Counted from the stretch's first letter, positions 9,003 to 18,002 are shown. The stretch: 64,000 bases of DNA from an uncultured Lachnospiraceae bacterium (GCA_910588215.1 CAJUQJ010000020.1:1-64000); one strand, 5' to 3'. The notes: generated by a model not told the origin, from the sequence alone. Numbers and translations are program-made.

Positions 9003-9953
9003 TTAACCCTCATCCATTATTGACTGCTTGTAATCATTTAGTGTACGTAGAGCTTTTATCTCGGTGCTTGCTGGTTTATTATCTGGGGGTTTATTTGCAG
9101 CTGTAGTCACTGACAATGCTTTATCATCTGTACTCAGCTCTTTTTCAAAATTGCCAGATTCAATGGATTGTATTTCAAGAGACTTTAATTTGTTGAAAAA
9201 TTCGCTCATTTCATCTGCAAGACCGGATAATCTATTCAACAGTTCAGTATATTCTTTCAAGATTTTATCATCTTGATAATCAGGGTAAACCATTGCATGA
9301 TCGATTTCGCCCCAACCTTCTTCAAATAAGGTCCTTACCTGTATTTCTAAATATATACCCTTATATTTTATGATATAATGTACTGAACGGTAAACTTTAC
9401 CATCTATAACGCTATCCGGAGGCAACACTTCATCATATAATTCTCTTGAGTCGCCATTTCTGATATGAACCTTTGGCTTTTCGGCTATATAGGAATGATC
9501 TTGTCTGTCATCAAAATCAGAAAGACAGTCTCTTATATAGTATTCTGGATTGTTTTCAAATTTTGATTCAATATAGTGATGAAAAGCTTGCCAGTCTGAT
9601 TTGAACAGAACGAGACATCTTATTCCTATTAGATCAGTAATAAATTTCTCGTAGTTTTCCTTATTGAGATTTCTATATTTAATTTGGTTATGCTGCTTCT
9701 TTCTTATGATCTTAGCGATAAGGTGTTCCGGGTTTTTGATCCTTGTGCGAATAGAATGAATTTGTTTGTCATCAGTTTCCTTCAGATAGGTATTCATAAA
9801 TTCTTCCAGAATCGTTTCGTATTTATTATACTTGATCTGACTGAAGTCATCATATATGTCATTTAAATCCTGCCATGACATTTCGGCACTTTGAAATAGT
9901 TGCTCTGAAATGTTATACTTTTTCAGAAATACCTCTTTTGTAATCAAATGCAT
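9003..9953 (-). CDS. Stand-alone RelA/SpoT synthetase-domain protein (toxSAS-like)
   Basis: A 316-residue protein with a RelA/SpoT nucleotidyltransferase domain, the fold that moves pyrophosphate from ATP to GTP/GDP or, in toxic relatives, to other acceptors such as tRNA ends. Visible motifs are LIGIRCLVLF, YRSVHYII and EIQVRTLFEEGWGEIDH, i.e. the core of the synthetase site. There is no HD hydrolase, TGS or ACT domain, so it is not a housekeeping long RSH. An N-terminal helical region (~1-75) and a C-terminal tail (~250-316) flank the domain. AGAGG lies 1 base before ATG 9953 but 7 bases before TTG 9945-9947, so the true start may be the TTG, two codons later. It heads a three-gene leftward operon with two small unknown proteins. 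Toxin versus signalling role cannot be decided here. Confidence 0.8.
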   Translation of the reverse strand: MHLITKEVFLKKYNISEQLFQSAEMSWQDLNDIYDDFSQIKYNKYETILEEFMNTYLKETDDKQIHSIRTRIKNPEHLIAKIIRKKQHNQIKYRNLNKENYEKFITDLIGIRCLVLFKSDWQAFHHYIESKFENNPEYYIRDCLSDFDDRQDHSYIAEKPKVHIRNGDSRELYDEVLPPDSVIDGKVYRSVHYIIKYKGIYLEIQVRTLFEEGWGEIDHAMVYPDYQDDKILKEYTELLNRLSGLADEMSEFFNKLKSLEIQSIESGNFEKELSTDDKALSVTTAANKPPDNKPASTEIKALRTLNDYKQSIMDEG

Positions 9954-10261
9954 ACCTCTGCAGTGTTTTACACTCGCGTCTACTTGTTCTTTTTACAACT
10001 AACTATCAGTTTAATATAATAAAATGGAAACTTCAACCTTTTCTTTAAAAAATACTGTCTGGGGCTGCATTTGAGTATATTCAGTATAAGTGGTGTATAT
10101 GCAAATGTCAATGTTTCAGACGCTTTATTGCGAATAGTATTGGGAAATAATATCTTTCTCAGCATGAAATAAAAAAAGATTATCGATGAGTCTGGTTTTT
10201 CTTGATAAAAGAGCAGGGATTTTCACTGTTTTTTTATGTATTTCATTTTTAAATAATACAC

Positions 10262-10290
10262 TTTCCTAAAATGGGTGTGGTTGCTATAAT
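10262..10290 (+). promoter_or_regulatory. Candidate promoter of the alpha-galactosidase gene
   Basis: TTTCCT (weak -35) and a perfect TATAAT at 10285-10290 are separated by 17 bases. The transcript would have a leader of ~235 bases carrying direct repeats. Confidence 0.45.
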
Positions 10291-10394
10291 AAGACATGAA
10301 GAAATACTAAGACGGCAAAGAACGCCGCCTAAGTATATCTAAATCATGTCTGGAAGAATGCGAAGAGCATGCATTCTTCCCAAGCAGTGCAGGG

Positions 10395-10458
10395 AGCGAA
10401 ACAGTGACATGAAGAAATACTAAGGCAGCGAAACAGTGGCATGAGGAAATACTGAGGT
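10395..10458 (+). repeat. Two 32-bp imperfect tandem repeats
   Basis: The unit AGCGAAACAGTGACATGAAG... occurs at 10395-10426 and again at 10427-10458 with A/G substitutions. The core GACATGAAGAAATACTAAG also occurs at 10293-10311. Function is unknown. Confidence 0.8.
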
Positions 10459-10531
10459 GTCAGGGAATGTCGTTTGGGTATGTCATAGGCATGAACGGGT
10501 ATATCCCAGGAAAATGAGAGGAGAAAGCAGA

Positions 10532-12742
10532 ATGCAGATTAATTACAATGAACAGAACAGGGTGTTTAAGATAGATACGGAACATACCAGTTACTGTATT
10601 GGTATCGTGGATGAGGAAAACTTTGTCGGACACATTTATTATGGAAGGAAGCTGACAGATGATAATCTGTGCTATTTGATGCGGACGATGGAGCAGCCTT
10701 TCGTGCCGTCAAGGAACAACAGAGACAGGACATCTTTCCTGGATACGTTTCCGATGGAATACACAGGGCACGGACTGGGGGACTACCGTGAGGGTACTTT
10801 GATGGTGAGAACGGCGGGCGGTCACACGGGTGTGTCGTTGTCTTATGTTTCTCATAGGATCATTGATGGAAAAGAGGAGCTTGCGGGACTTCCGGCGACT
10901 TTCGGGGCGACGGATGCCTGCAGGACGTTAGAACTCACGTGTGAAGACAGGATCTTGGGGCTGCAGGTGATCTTATCCTATAGTATTTTTGCGGACAATG
11001 ACGCCATAGCACGGAGCGTGAGAGTCGTAAATGGCGGGAAAGAGGCTGTCTATCTGACGAAGGTTCTGTCAGCCTGCATCGATATGGATAATGAAGATTA
11101 CGAGATGATCACGCTGCAGGGTTCCTGGGCGAGAGAACGGATCATCCAGACAAGACCTGTAGTGAAGGGCAAACAGGGGGTATCTTCGGTGCGGGGAGAA
11201 TCAAGTCATCAGGAACATCCGTTTATGGCATGGAAAAGAAAGACGACTACGGAAGAGACCGGGGATATCTACGCCATGAATTTTGTCTATTCCGGTAATT
11301 TCCTGGCACAGATCGAGGGAGATCAGTTTGGCAGTATGCGGGCACTGATGGGCATTCATCCGCAGGATTTCTGTTGGAAACTGGAGCCGGGAGAAGCGTT
11401 CCAGGCACCGGAGGTGATCTGCGTGTATTCAGCGGAGGGTATCGGCGGCATGACCAGAACCTTCCATGACCTGTATCGGAAGCATTTGATCCGGGGTGAA
11501 TATAAGGATAAGAAGCGCCCCATCCTGATCAACAACTGGGAGGCGACATATTTCAACTTTGATACGGATAAACTGCTGGATATCGCACGGGAGGCGTCGG
11601 GTCTCGGCATAGAGATGCTGGTCATGGACGACGGCTGGTTTGGGTGTCGGAATGACGACAATACGAGTCTGGGAGACTGGCAGGTCAATGAGGAGAAGCT
11701 AAAAGGCGGCCTGAAATATCTGGTGGATGAGGTCAATAAGCTGGGACTGAAATTCGGCATATGGCTGGAGCCGGAGATGATCTCCCCGGATTCCAACCTG
11801 TACAGAGCACATCCTGACTGGGCATTTGCAATTCCCGGTAGAACGGGAAGCCTTGCCAGAAATCAGTATGTGCTGGATCTGACGAGACAGGAAGTGCGGG
11901 ACTATGTGTATGATATGATCGCCGCGGTGCTGCGCAGCGCGAATATCGAGTATGTGAAATGGGATATGAACAGACAGTTGTCCGATATGGGAAGCTGTGG
12001 CCTGCCTGCCGACAGACAGGGTGAACTCTTCCACAGACAGGTGCTTGCGGTGTATGAGCTGCAGGATCGGATGACGAAGGAATTCCCGTATCTGTTGTTG
12101 GAGAACTGCTCCGGCGGAGGGGCAAGATTTGATCCTGGCATGCTCTATTACAGCCCGCAGATCTGGTGCTCTGATGATACGGATGCGGTGGAGCGGCTTT
12201 CTATTCAGGCCGGTACGGCGATGATCTACCCGCTGTCCACCATGGGAGCACATGTGTCTGACTGCCCGAATCATGCGCTTGGACGGACAACGCCTTTTGA
12301 GACGAGAGGATATGTGGCGCTGGCAGGCACTTTTGGCTATGAACTTGATGTAACTAAGATTCCGGAAGAAGACCGGGCTATGATACCGGCGCAGACGGCA
12401 ATGTATCATAAGTACAACGATCTGGTGCGTGAGGGAGATTATTACAGGATTGCACATTATGCCGAAAACCATTATTATGATTGTTATGAGGTTGTGGCCA
12501 AGGATAAGAGCGAGTCGCTTGTCACATACATTCAGGTGTTGAACCGTCCTAATAGCCACAGCAGGCGTATCAGGATTCCAGGGCTTGACCTGCAGGCGGT
12601 CTATGTGATAGAGAATATAGAGGACTGGCCGGAGATCGCACAGACAGAGTACAGAGGAGATGCGCTGCAGTTTGCGGGCATTAATATACCGCCGCTTTGG
12701 GGTGATTTCAAGGGGAGGCTGCTGCATCTTGTGAGGAAGTAG
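10532..12742 (+). CDS. Alpha-galactosidase, glycoside hydrolase family 36
   Basis: A 736-residue cytoplasmic enzyme that removes terminal alpha-galactose from raffinose-type oligosaccharides or melibiose. The GH36 order is clear: an N-terminal beta-sandwich, then the barrel motifs MDDGWFG, GIWLEPEMISPDSNLY, KWDMNRQ (predicted nucleophile Asp478), ENCSGGGARFD and WCSDDTD (acid/base Asp548). Length matches the family. ATG at 10532 is chosen because AGGAG lies eight bases upstream; an earlier ATG 25 codons upstream adds a tail with no similarity to the family. No signal peptide is present, so substrate must be imported. No transporter or regulator adjoins it, so this is an orphan utilisation gene whose regulation may lie in its repeat-rich leader. 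Confidence 0.95.
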   Translation: MQINYNEQNRVFKIDTEHTSYCIGIVDEENFVGHIYYGRKLTDDNLCYLMRTMEQPFVPSRNNRDRTSFLDTFPMEYTGHGLGDYREGTLMVRTAGGHTGVSLSYVSHRIIDGKEELAGLPATFGATDACRTLELTCEDRILGLQVILSYSIFADNDAIARSVRVVNGGKEAVYLTKVLSACIDMDNEDYEMITLQGSWARERIIQTRPVVKGKQGVSSVRGESSHQEHPFMAWKRKTTTEETGDIYAMNFVYSGNFLAQIEGDQFGSMRALMGIHPQDFCWKLEPGEAFQAPEVICVYSAEGIGGMTRTFHDLYRKHLIRGEYKDKKRPILINNWEATYFNFDTDKLLDIAREASGLGIEMLVMDDGWFGCRNDDNTSLGDWQVNEEKLKGGLKYLVDEVNKLGLKFGIWLEPEMISPDSNLYRAHPDWAFAIPGRTGSLARNQYVLDLTRQEVRDYVYDMIAAVLRSANIEYVKWDMNRQLSDMGSCGLPADRQGELFHRQVLAVYELQDRMTKEFPYLLLENCSGGGARFDPGMLYYSPQIWCSDDTDAVERLSIQAGTAMIYPLSTMGAHVSDCPNHALGRTTPFETRGYVALAGTFGYELDVTKIPEEDRAMIPAQTAMYHKYNDLVREGDYYRIAHYAENHYYDCYEVVAKDKSESLVTYIQVLNRPNSHSRRIRIPGLDLQAVYVIENIEDWPEIAQTEYRGDALQFAGINIPPLWGDFKGRLLHLVRK

Positions 12743-12829
12743 CAGGAAGGTTGAACGAATTTATGCTGAGGCGTCACAGATTCTATTGCTCGCGTCCTCA
12801 GCGTAAAACGCTTCGGAACGGAGGTAAAT

Positions 12830-14014
12830 ATGATCGTACAGAAGTACAAGGATATGTTACAGGGGAAATCGGTTATTCGCCAGTTGTCAGAGTTTGCGGC
12901 GGCCAGGGGGGCCGAGATCGGATATGAGAATGTGTTTGATTACAGCCTGGGGAATCCATCGGTACCAACGCCGCGGGCGTTTACGGAGACGATGATCCGT
13001 CTGCTGCAGGAAAAGGACCCTATGGAACTGCACGGATACAGCCAGAGTCTGGGTATTCCGGCGGTGCGGGATAAGGTGGCGGCATCACTGAACAGGAGGT
13101 TCGGGATGCAGTATACGGGAAACCACATTTTCATGACTACGGGAGCGGCGGGTGCTATCGCCCATGCGGTGCGGTGCGTGAGCCAGCCGGGGGATGAGAT
13201 TCTGACTTTTGCACCTTATTTTCCGGAGTATGGGCCTTATATCAACCTGACAGGGGCCAAACTCAGGGTGGTGCCGGCAGATATGGAACATTTCCAGGTG
13301 AATCTGGAGGCATTTGAGGAAATGCTTACAGATAAGGTGGCGGCAGTGCTCATCAATACACCTAACAACCCTTCGGGAACGGCTTACTCCACCGAAACGA
13401 TCAGACAGATGGCCGCAATTATGACGAAGAAGCAGGAGCAGTATGGGCATGATATCTTCCTGATCTCGGATGAGCCATACAGGGAGATCGTGTTTGCCGG
13501 GGTGGACGCGCCATATCCCGCAAAATTTTATGATAATACACTATCCTGCTATTCCTTCTCCAAATCTTTATCCCTGCCGGGAGAGCGGATCGGGTATGTG
13601 GCGGTGAATCCGGCATGCACGGATGCAGAACTGATCAGTGCGATGTGCAGTCAGATTTCCAGAGGGACGGGGCACAACTGTCCGCCGTCTATTATACAGC
13701 TGGCAGTGGCGGAGGTGCTGGAACTGACTTCGGATCTGTCGGTTTATGAGACGAATATGAACATACTATATAAGGAACTTACTGAACTGGGCTTTGCGTG
13801 CGTAAAGCCGGGCGGCACTTTCTACATGTTCCCGAAGGCGCTGGAGGAAGATGCGGTGGCGTTTAGTGAGAAGGCGAAGAAGTACGATCTGATCCTTGTA
13901 CCAAGTGACAGCTTTGGTGTCAAAGGGTACTTCCGGATCGCATACTGTATCGACACGGATAAAGTGGAGCGTTCCCTGGATGCATTCAGAAGACTCGTGA
14001 GAAGTGAATACTAA
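12830..14014 (+). CDS. Class I pyridoxal-phosphate aminotransferase
   Basis: A 394-residue fold-type I aminotransferase that moves an amino group between an amino acid and a 2-oxoacid. Seen in sequence: NTPNNPSGT, the cofactor aspartate and tyrosine in ISDEPYREIVF, the Schiff-base lysine in SFSKSLSLPGERIGY (Lys245), and a C-terminal arginine in YFRIAYC that would bind the substrate carboxylate. Closest in feel to aspartate/aromatic aminotransferases of Clostridia, but the substrate cannot be fixed. The start follows GGAGG with normal spacing. It lies 87 bases after the alpha-galactosidase; that gap carries a GCTGAGG/CCTCAGC hairpin, so co-transcription is possible but not shown. Confidence 0.9.
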   Translation: MIVQKYKDMLQGKSVIRQLSEFAAARGAEIGYENVFDYSLGNPSVPTPRAFTETMIRLLQEKDPMELHGYSQSLGIPAVRDKVAASLNRRFGMQYTGNHIFMTTGAAGAIAHAVRCVSQPGDEILTFAPYFPEYGPYINLTGAKLRVVPADMEHFQVNLEAFEEMLTDKVAAVLINTPNNPSGTAYSTETIRQMAAIMTKKQEQYGHDIFLISDEPYREIVFAGVDAPYPAKFYDNTLSCYSFSKSLSLPGERIGYVAVNPACTDAELISAMCSQISRGTGHNCPPSIIQLAVAEVLELTSDLSVYETNMNILYKELTELGFACVKPGGTFYMFPKALEEDAVAFSEKAKKYDLILVPSDSFGVKGYFRIAYCIDTDKVERSLDAFRRLVRSEY

Positions 14015-14033
14015 GTGGAATGAAATACTTTCC

Positions 14034-14173
14034 GTAACAGTTCAGCCTTCGGCTTCACTGTCACGCTTGATGCACACAAAATGCTCCAAAGTCGCATTTT
14101 GGCGCCTGCGCAACTCGCAAAATCGCATACAGAGCGATTTTACTCGCGGAATATCCTAAGGCTGAACTGTTAC
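14034..14173. repeat. 140-bp inverted-repeat element, copy A
   Basis: The terminal 16 bases GTAACAGTTCAGCCTT (14034-14049) are exactly inverted at 14158-14173. Related ends bound the element at 37235-37409 and partial copies occur elsewhere in the window. No coding capacity. The ends and size suggest a MITE-like or folded intergenic repeat. Confidence 0.85.
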
Positions 14174-14474
14174 TATTTTCCATAAATTTCGTAAATCCGG
14201 CATAAATTATGGTATGGCATCAATTGGAAAAAGGTGATAAGATGATACTATTTGCGGCAGATACCTTAAAGAGTACACTTTCGATTGCAGAAAAGTGGCA
14301 GCCGTGGAGAAGGTTTAAAAATCACACTGATGTGCGGATTTTTCAACTGCGAGTTTGTGCCGGAGCCACAAACTCGAGATCGCAGAGCCAAATTTGAAAT
14401 TTGGCTCGCGGCCTTCGCAAAAGAACTGCTTCGGAATGGAGGAAAAAATGGTATAACAGGAGGTTAGCAAGAAT
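14174..14474 (+). other. Leader upstream of uppP with two perfect hairpins
   Basis: About 300 bases with no convincing gene; short open frames at 14209 and 14285 lack family features. Two hairpins sit side by side: GAGTTTGTG/CACAAACTC (14351-14375) and GAGCCAAATT/AATTTGGCTC (14385-14407). They could control or end transcription into uppP, but neither has a T-run. Confidence 0.5.
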
Positions 14475-15305
14475 ATGATAAGTATCATGGAGATCATCAA
14501 GACGATCTTATTCGGCATTGTGGAGGGGATCACGGAGTGGCTGCCTATTAGCAGTACAGGTCATATGATTCTGTTGAACGAATTTGTGAAGCTGGATGTG
14601 TCGGAAGAATTCTGGGAAATGTTTCTGGTGGTGATCCAGCTGGGGGCGATCCTGGCGGTCGTTTTATTGTTCTGGAATAAGATCTTTCCTTTCAAGTTTA
14701 AGGAGAGACCGGTGATCCGGACAGACATCTTCGTGCTTTGGTTTAAGATTCTGGCGGCGTGTATTCCGGCGGCGGTGATCGGACTGGCATTCGACGATGT
14801 ATTTGACGCACTTTTTTATAATCCGACCTGCGTGGCGATAGCGTTGATCGTATTTGGTATTGCCTTTATTGTGATTGAGAACCGGAATAAGAATCTGTCG
14901 CCGAAAATTACAGAGCTTGGTCAGATCACATTCCAGACTGCTTTTATGATTGGCGTATTTCAGCTTCTGGCGGCTGTTTTTCCGGGGACGTCCAGATCCG
15001 GTGCAACGATCGTGGGAGCATTGCTTATTGGGGTATCCAGAACGGTGGCGGCGGAGTTTACCTTTTTCCTGGCGATCCCGGTCATGCTGGGTGCCAGTCT
15101 GCTCAAGATTGTAAAGTTTGGCTTTAGCTTTACAGGAGCGGAACTTACTGTATTGATATTGGGTATGGTGTCAGCGTTCCTGGTATCCGTGATCGTGATC
15201 CGTTTCCTGATGGGGTATATCAAGAAGCATGATTTCAAGGTGTTCGGATGGTACCGGATCGTGTTGGGGGCGGCAGTACTGTTGTATTTTACTGTAGCGT
15301 CATAA
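14475..15305 (+). CDS. uppP: Undecaprenyl-diphosphatase (BacA family)
   Basis: A 276-residue integral membrane enzyme that dephosphorylates undecaprenyl pyrophosphate to recycle the lipid carrier for peptidoglycan and other wall polymers; family members give bacitracin tolerance. The two hallmark motifs are present: GIVEGITEWLPISSTGH near the N-terminus and FPGTSRSGATIVGALL near residue 175. About seven or eight hydrophobic segments span the rest. The start follows AGGAGG with good spacing. It appears monocistronic: the next gene has its own strong promoter and the leader carries two hairpins. Confidence 0.97.
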   Translation: MISIMEIIKTILFGIVEGITEWLPISSTGHMILLNEFVKLDVSEEFWEMFLVVIQLGAILAVVLLFWNKIFPFKFKERPVIRTDIFVLWFKILAACIPAAVIGLAFDDVFDALFYNPTCVAIALIVFGIAFIVIENRNKNLSPKITELGQITFQTAFMIGVFQLLAAVFPGTSRSGATIVGALLIGVSRTVAAEFTFFLAIPVMLGASLLKIVKFGFSFTGAELTVLILGMVSAFLVSVIVIRFLMGYIKKHDFKVFGWYRIVLGAAVLLYFTVAS

Positions 15306-15417
15306 AACGGAGCGGGGTAACGGGTCTGTGGTAGAAAATGGGCATTTTTATGACTTATTTATGTCATTTCGTATAGAATGCAAGTAGAAAGAGTAACTAT
15401 TTGCTACAGATTGTTGA

Positions 15418-15446
15418 TTGACACTGCATTGCTATTGCGTTAAAAT
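15418..15446 (+). promoter_or_regulatory. Strong vegetative promoter of the DUF6465-type gene
   Basis: TTGACA at 15418-15423 and TAAAAT at 15441-15446 with a 17-base spacer, ~100 bases before the start codon. A small hairpin (GTCCGA/TCGGAC) lies in the leader. Confidence 0.8.
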
Positions 15447-15548
15447 CCCCATAGAGTCCCAAACTGCAGGGGTTTAGGGATTATGAAAAAGTAAGCATTG
15501 TAACATTTTTATGTCCGACGGTTCGGACTTGTGGGAAGGAGAATTTTC

Positions 15549-16037
15549 ATGGCAGCAGCGAAGAAGACAACGGCAGCTAAAGAAGTAGCAGCTAAAGTTG
15601 CAGATACAAAGACAGACGAAGTTAAGACAGCTAAGGAAGCACCTGCAGCAAAGACGGAAGCAGTAACAGAGACCACGACAACAGAAGCTAAGAAACCGGG
15701 CAGGAAGCCTGCGGCAGAGAAGGCACCCGCTAAGAAACCGGGTAGAAAACCTGCGGCGGAGAAGAAAGCGCCGGCTAAGAAGGAGACAGTAAAGAAAGAA
15801 ACCGTAAAGAAGGAGCCTGCAGCGAAGAAGGCTGAGGTGAAGGAAGCTGTACATATCCAGTTTGGAGGAAAGTCCTATGCATCGGAGGATCTGATTAAGA
15901 TTGCGAAGGATGTGTGGGTTTACGATCTGAATCAGGAAGAGAAGAACTTCAAATCTGTAGAGCTGTATGTGAAACCGGAAGAGAACGTAGTTTATTATGT
16001 GATCAACGGGGAAGTACAGGGAAGCTTCAACATTTAA
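15549..16037 (+). CDS. Ala/Lys/Pro-rich protein with C-terminal DUF6465-like domain
   Basis: A 162-residue protein in two parts. The first ~95 residues are histone H1-like, rich in Ala, Lys, Pro and Glu, with two KKPGRKPAAEK units resembling AT-hook cores, so nucleic-acid binding is plausible. The last ~65 residues (HIQFGGKSYASEDLIKIAKD to VINGEVQGSFNI) match what I know as DUF6465, common in Lachnospiraceae and of unknown function. ATG at 15549 has AAGGAGA at proper spacing; a GTG 18 bases upstream does not. A consensus promoter and its own terminator suggest a strongly expressed single gene. Whether it binds DNA is inference. Confidence 0.75.
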   Translation: MAAAKKTTAAKEVAAKVADTKTDEVKTAKEAPAAKTEAVTETTTTEAKKPGRKPAAEKAPAKKPGRKPAAEKKAPAKKETVKKETVKKEPAAKKAEVKEAVHIQFGGKSYASEDLIKIAKDVWVYDLNQEEKNFKSVELYVKPEENVVYYVINGEVQGSFNI

Positions 16038-16111
16038 GCTTCGGACTTACATATTTTAATCTTTTTCCGGAGAAAATAATTTCGGAAATTTGTAAAAGTG
16101 ATGGTGTGTGG

Positions 16112-16152
16112 ACAGTCAGTTTGAGAAGAGTCTCAGATTGACTGTTTTCTTT
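16112..16152 (+). terminator. Intrinsic terminator after the DUF6465-type gene
   Basis: ACAGTCA...TTTGAGA pairs with TCTCAGA...TGACTGT around an AGAG loop and runs into TTTTCTTT. Confidence 0.85.
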
Positions 16153-16200
16153 ACACTATTTTTTTTCATACTTTTTTAATAATTATTTTGCAGGGAGATG

Positions 16201-16229
16201 TTGACAACAAAAATCTTAAGTGATAACTT
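16201..16229 (+). promoter_or_regulatory. Promoter of the hrcA-grpE-dnaK-dnaJ cluster
   Basis: TTGACA at 16201-16206, a 17-base spacer and TAACTT at 16224-16229. The CIRCE operator lies 15 bases downstream, where HrcA would block transcription. Confidence 0.75.
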
Positions 16230-16243
16230 ACTACTAGAAGATG

Positions 16244-16270
16244 TTAGCACTCTTAAGGGTTGAGTGCTAA
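16244..16270. promoter_or_regulatory. CIRCE operator for HrcA
   Basis: A perfect consensus copy: TTAGCACTC, nine bases, GAGTGCTAA. It lies between the promoter and the hrcA start, as in other Firmicutes, giving autorepression that is relieved on heat shock when GroEL is titrated. Confidence 0.97.
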
Positions 16271-16286
16271 CAATAGGAGAAATGGT

Positions 16287-17312
16287 ATGCAGTTAGATGA
16301 AAGAAAATATACAATATTGCAGGCCATCATCCGCACTTACTTAGAGACGGGTGAGCCGGTAGGAAGCAGAACGATCTCTAAATATACCGACTTGAATCTG
16401 AGTTCAGCGACCATCCGCAATGAGATGGCAGATCTGGAGGAACTGGGCTATATCTTACAGCCCCACACTTCCGCGGGACGCATTCCATCCGATCAGGGAT
16501 ATCGCCTGTACGTGGATAAGATGATGGAGGAGAAGGAACGGGAAGTGGAGGAGATGAAGGAGATCCTTCTGGAGAAGGAAGATAAGATGGATCACCTCCT
16601 GAAACAGGCCGCGAAGATGCTGGCGAATAATACAGAGTATGCCGCCATGGTGTCCGCGCCGCAGTATCACCGCAACAAGTTGAAGTTCATCCAGCTTTCA
16701 CGGGTAGACAGCCGCCATATTCTGGCAGTCATCGTTGTGGAAGGCAACGTGATCAAGAACACGATGTTGACGGTGGCTGAGGAGTTAAGCGATGAGACAC
16801 TCCTGAAGCTGAACATTCTGCTGAATACACACCTGAACGGTCTGACTATGGAACAGATCAATCTTGGTATGATAGCAGCGATGAAGCAGCAGGCGGGAAT
16901 CCACAGCGATATCGTAGCAGGTGTGATCGATGCGGTGGCCGAGGCCATCAAGGCAGATGAAGATCTGGAGATCTACACGAGCGGCACGAAGAATTTCTTC
17001 AAGTATCCGGAACTGGCCGATCACGAGCGGGCCAGCGAACTGATCACTACCTTTGAGGAGAAGCAGCTTCTGAGCGAATTGGTGCAGGATAACCTGGCAG
17101 ATGAGAACAATACAGGCATACAGGTCTACATTGGCAATGAGACGCCGGTACAGGGTATGCGGGACTGCAGCATCGTGACAGCCACTTACGAGCTGGACGC
17201 AGGGATGAAAGGAACTATAGGCATCATCGGACCGAAGAGAATGGATTATGAGAAAGTGGTCAAGAACTTGAAACTGTTGAAGAATCAGCTGGATGACCTT
17301 TACAGGAAGTAA
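16287..17312 (+). CDS. hrcA: Heat-inducible transcriptional repressor HrcA
   Basis: A 341-residue repressor of class I heat-shock genes that binds CIRCE. The N-terminal winged helix is recognisable (MQLDERKYTILQAIIRTYLE, then GEPVGSRTIS, SSATIRNEMADLEELGYI and HTSAGRIPSDQGYRLYVD). A GAF-like dimerisation region follows, ending in IGIIGPKRMDYEKVV. ATG at 16287 follows GGAGAA; an in-frame TTG at 16260 lies inside the CIRCE element and is rejected. It is the first gene of the cluster, 60 bases ahead of grpE. Confidence 0.97.
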   Translation: MQLDERKYTILQAIIRTYLETGEPVGSRTISKYTDLNLSSATIRNEMADLEELGYILQPHTSAGRIPSDQGYRLYVDKMMEEKEREVEEMKEILLEKEDKMDHLLKQAAKMLANNTEYAAMVSAPQYHRNKLKFIQLSRVDSRHILAVIVVEGNVIKNTMLTVAEELSDETLLKLNILLNTHLNGLTMEQINLGMIAAMKQQAGIHSDIVAGVIDAVAEAIKADEDLEIYTSGTKNFFKYPELADHERASELITTFEEKQLLSELVQDNLADENNTGIQVYIGNETPVQGMRDCSIVTATYELDAGMKGTIGIIGPKRMDYEKVVKNLKLLKNQLDDLYRK

Positions 17313-17372
17313 GAAACAGATATAGAAGATATAGATTAGGAAGAACAGGCATGACAGAAAGGAATGAGGAGC

Positions 17373-18002
17373 ATGGCAGAAGAAAAAGATATCCTGCAGG
17401 AAGAAGATAGAAGCAATGAGAATACACCGGAAACAGAGACAGAGACCGGGGAAGAAGTAACCGGCGAGGAGACGGCAGCGGAATCTGCAGAGGAAGAGAC
17501 TGCAGAACCTTCCAAAGAAAGCCGAAAAGAGAAGAAGAAAAGAGAGAAGGCAGACAAGAAGCAGGACGCCCTGAAAGAGAAGATCGAGGAACTGGAGGAC
17601 AGAGTGAAACGCCAGATGGCGGAGTTTGATAACTTCCGAAAGCGATCCGAGAAAGAGAAGACGATGATGTTCGAGACCGGGGCAAAGAGCGTGATCGAGA
17701 AGATCTTGCCGGTGGTGGACAATTTCGAGAGAGGGCTGGCATCTGTGCCTGAGGAACAGAAGACGGATGGCTTCGCACAGGGCATGGAGATGATCTACAA
17801 GCAGCTGATGACAGAGCTTGAGAAGATGGAAGTAAAACCGATCCCGGCTGTGGGAGAGGACTTCAACCCGGATTTCCACAATGCAGTGATGCAGGTGGAG
17901 AGCGAAGAATATGAGTCTGGCGTGATCGCGCAGGAGCTGCAGAAGGGATATACCTATCGTGACGGTGTCGTGAGACACAGCATGGTCGCAGTAGTGAGTT
18001 AG
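17373..18002 (+). CDS. grpE: Nucleotide exchange factor GrpE
   Basis: A 209-residue co-chaperone that releases ADP from DnaK. The N-terminal third is acidic and low in complexity, the middle is a long coiled coil (EKIEELEDRVKRQMAEFDNF), and the C-terminal beta-wing ends with YRDGVVRHSMVAVV. Two in-frame ATGs, 17364 and 17373, compete. The first has GAAAGGA just upstream, the second GAGGAG almost touching it, and homologues commonly begin MAEE, so the choice is uncertain by three residues. It is transcribed with hrcA; 161 bases with weak hairpins separate it from dnaK. Confidence 0.95.
   Translation: MAEEKDILQEEDRSNENTPETETETGEEVTGEETAAESAEEETAEPSKESRKEKKKREKADKKQDALKEKIEELEDRVKRQMAEFDNFRKRSEKEKTMMFETGAKSVIEKILPVVDNFERGLASVPEEQKTDGFAQGMEMIYKQLMTELEKMEVKPIPAVGEDFNPDFHNAVMQVESEEYESGVIAQELQKGYTYRDGVVRHSMVAVVS

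Larger units (their letters stand above)
9954..10531 (+). other. Divergent intergenic region with promoter and tandem repeats
   Basis: No gene is supported here. The left part should hold the leftward promoter of the RelA/SpoT-domain operon. The right part holds a rightward promoter at 10262-10290, a 19-bp direct repeat (10293-10311 and 10406-10424) and a 32-bp imperfect tandem repeat (10395-10458), all in the presumed leader of the alpha-galactosidase gene. Confidence 0.55.

Noticed and set aside
9980..10165. 61-codon leftward frame upstream of the RelA/SpoT-domain gene
   Set aside because: AT-rich chance frame without ribosome site or similarity.
14209..14467. Two short frames upstream of uppP
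   Set aside because: They run through two perfect hairpins, overlap each other and lack family features.
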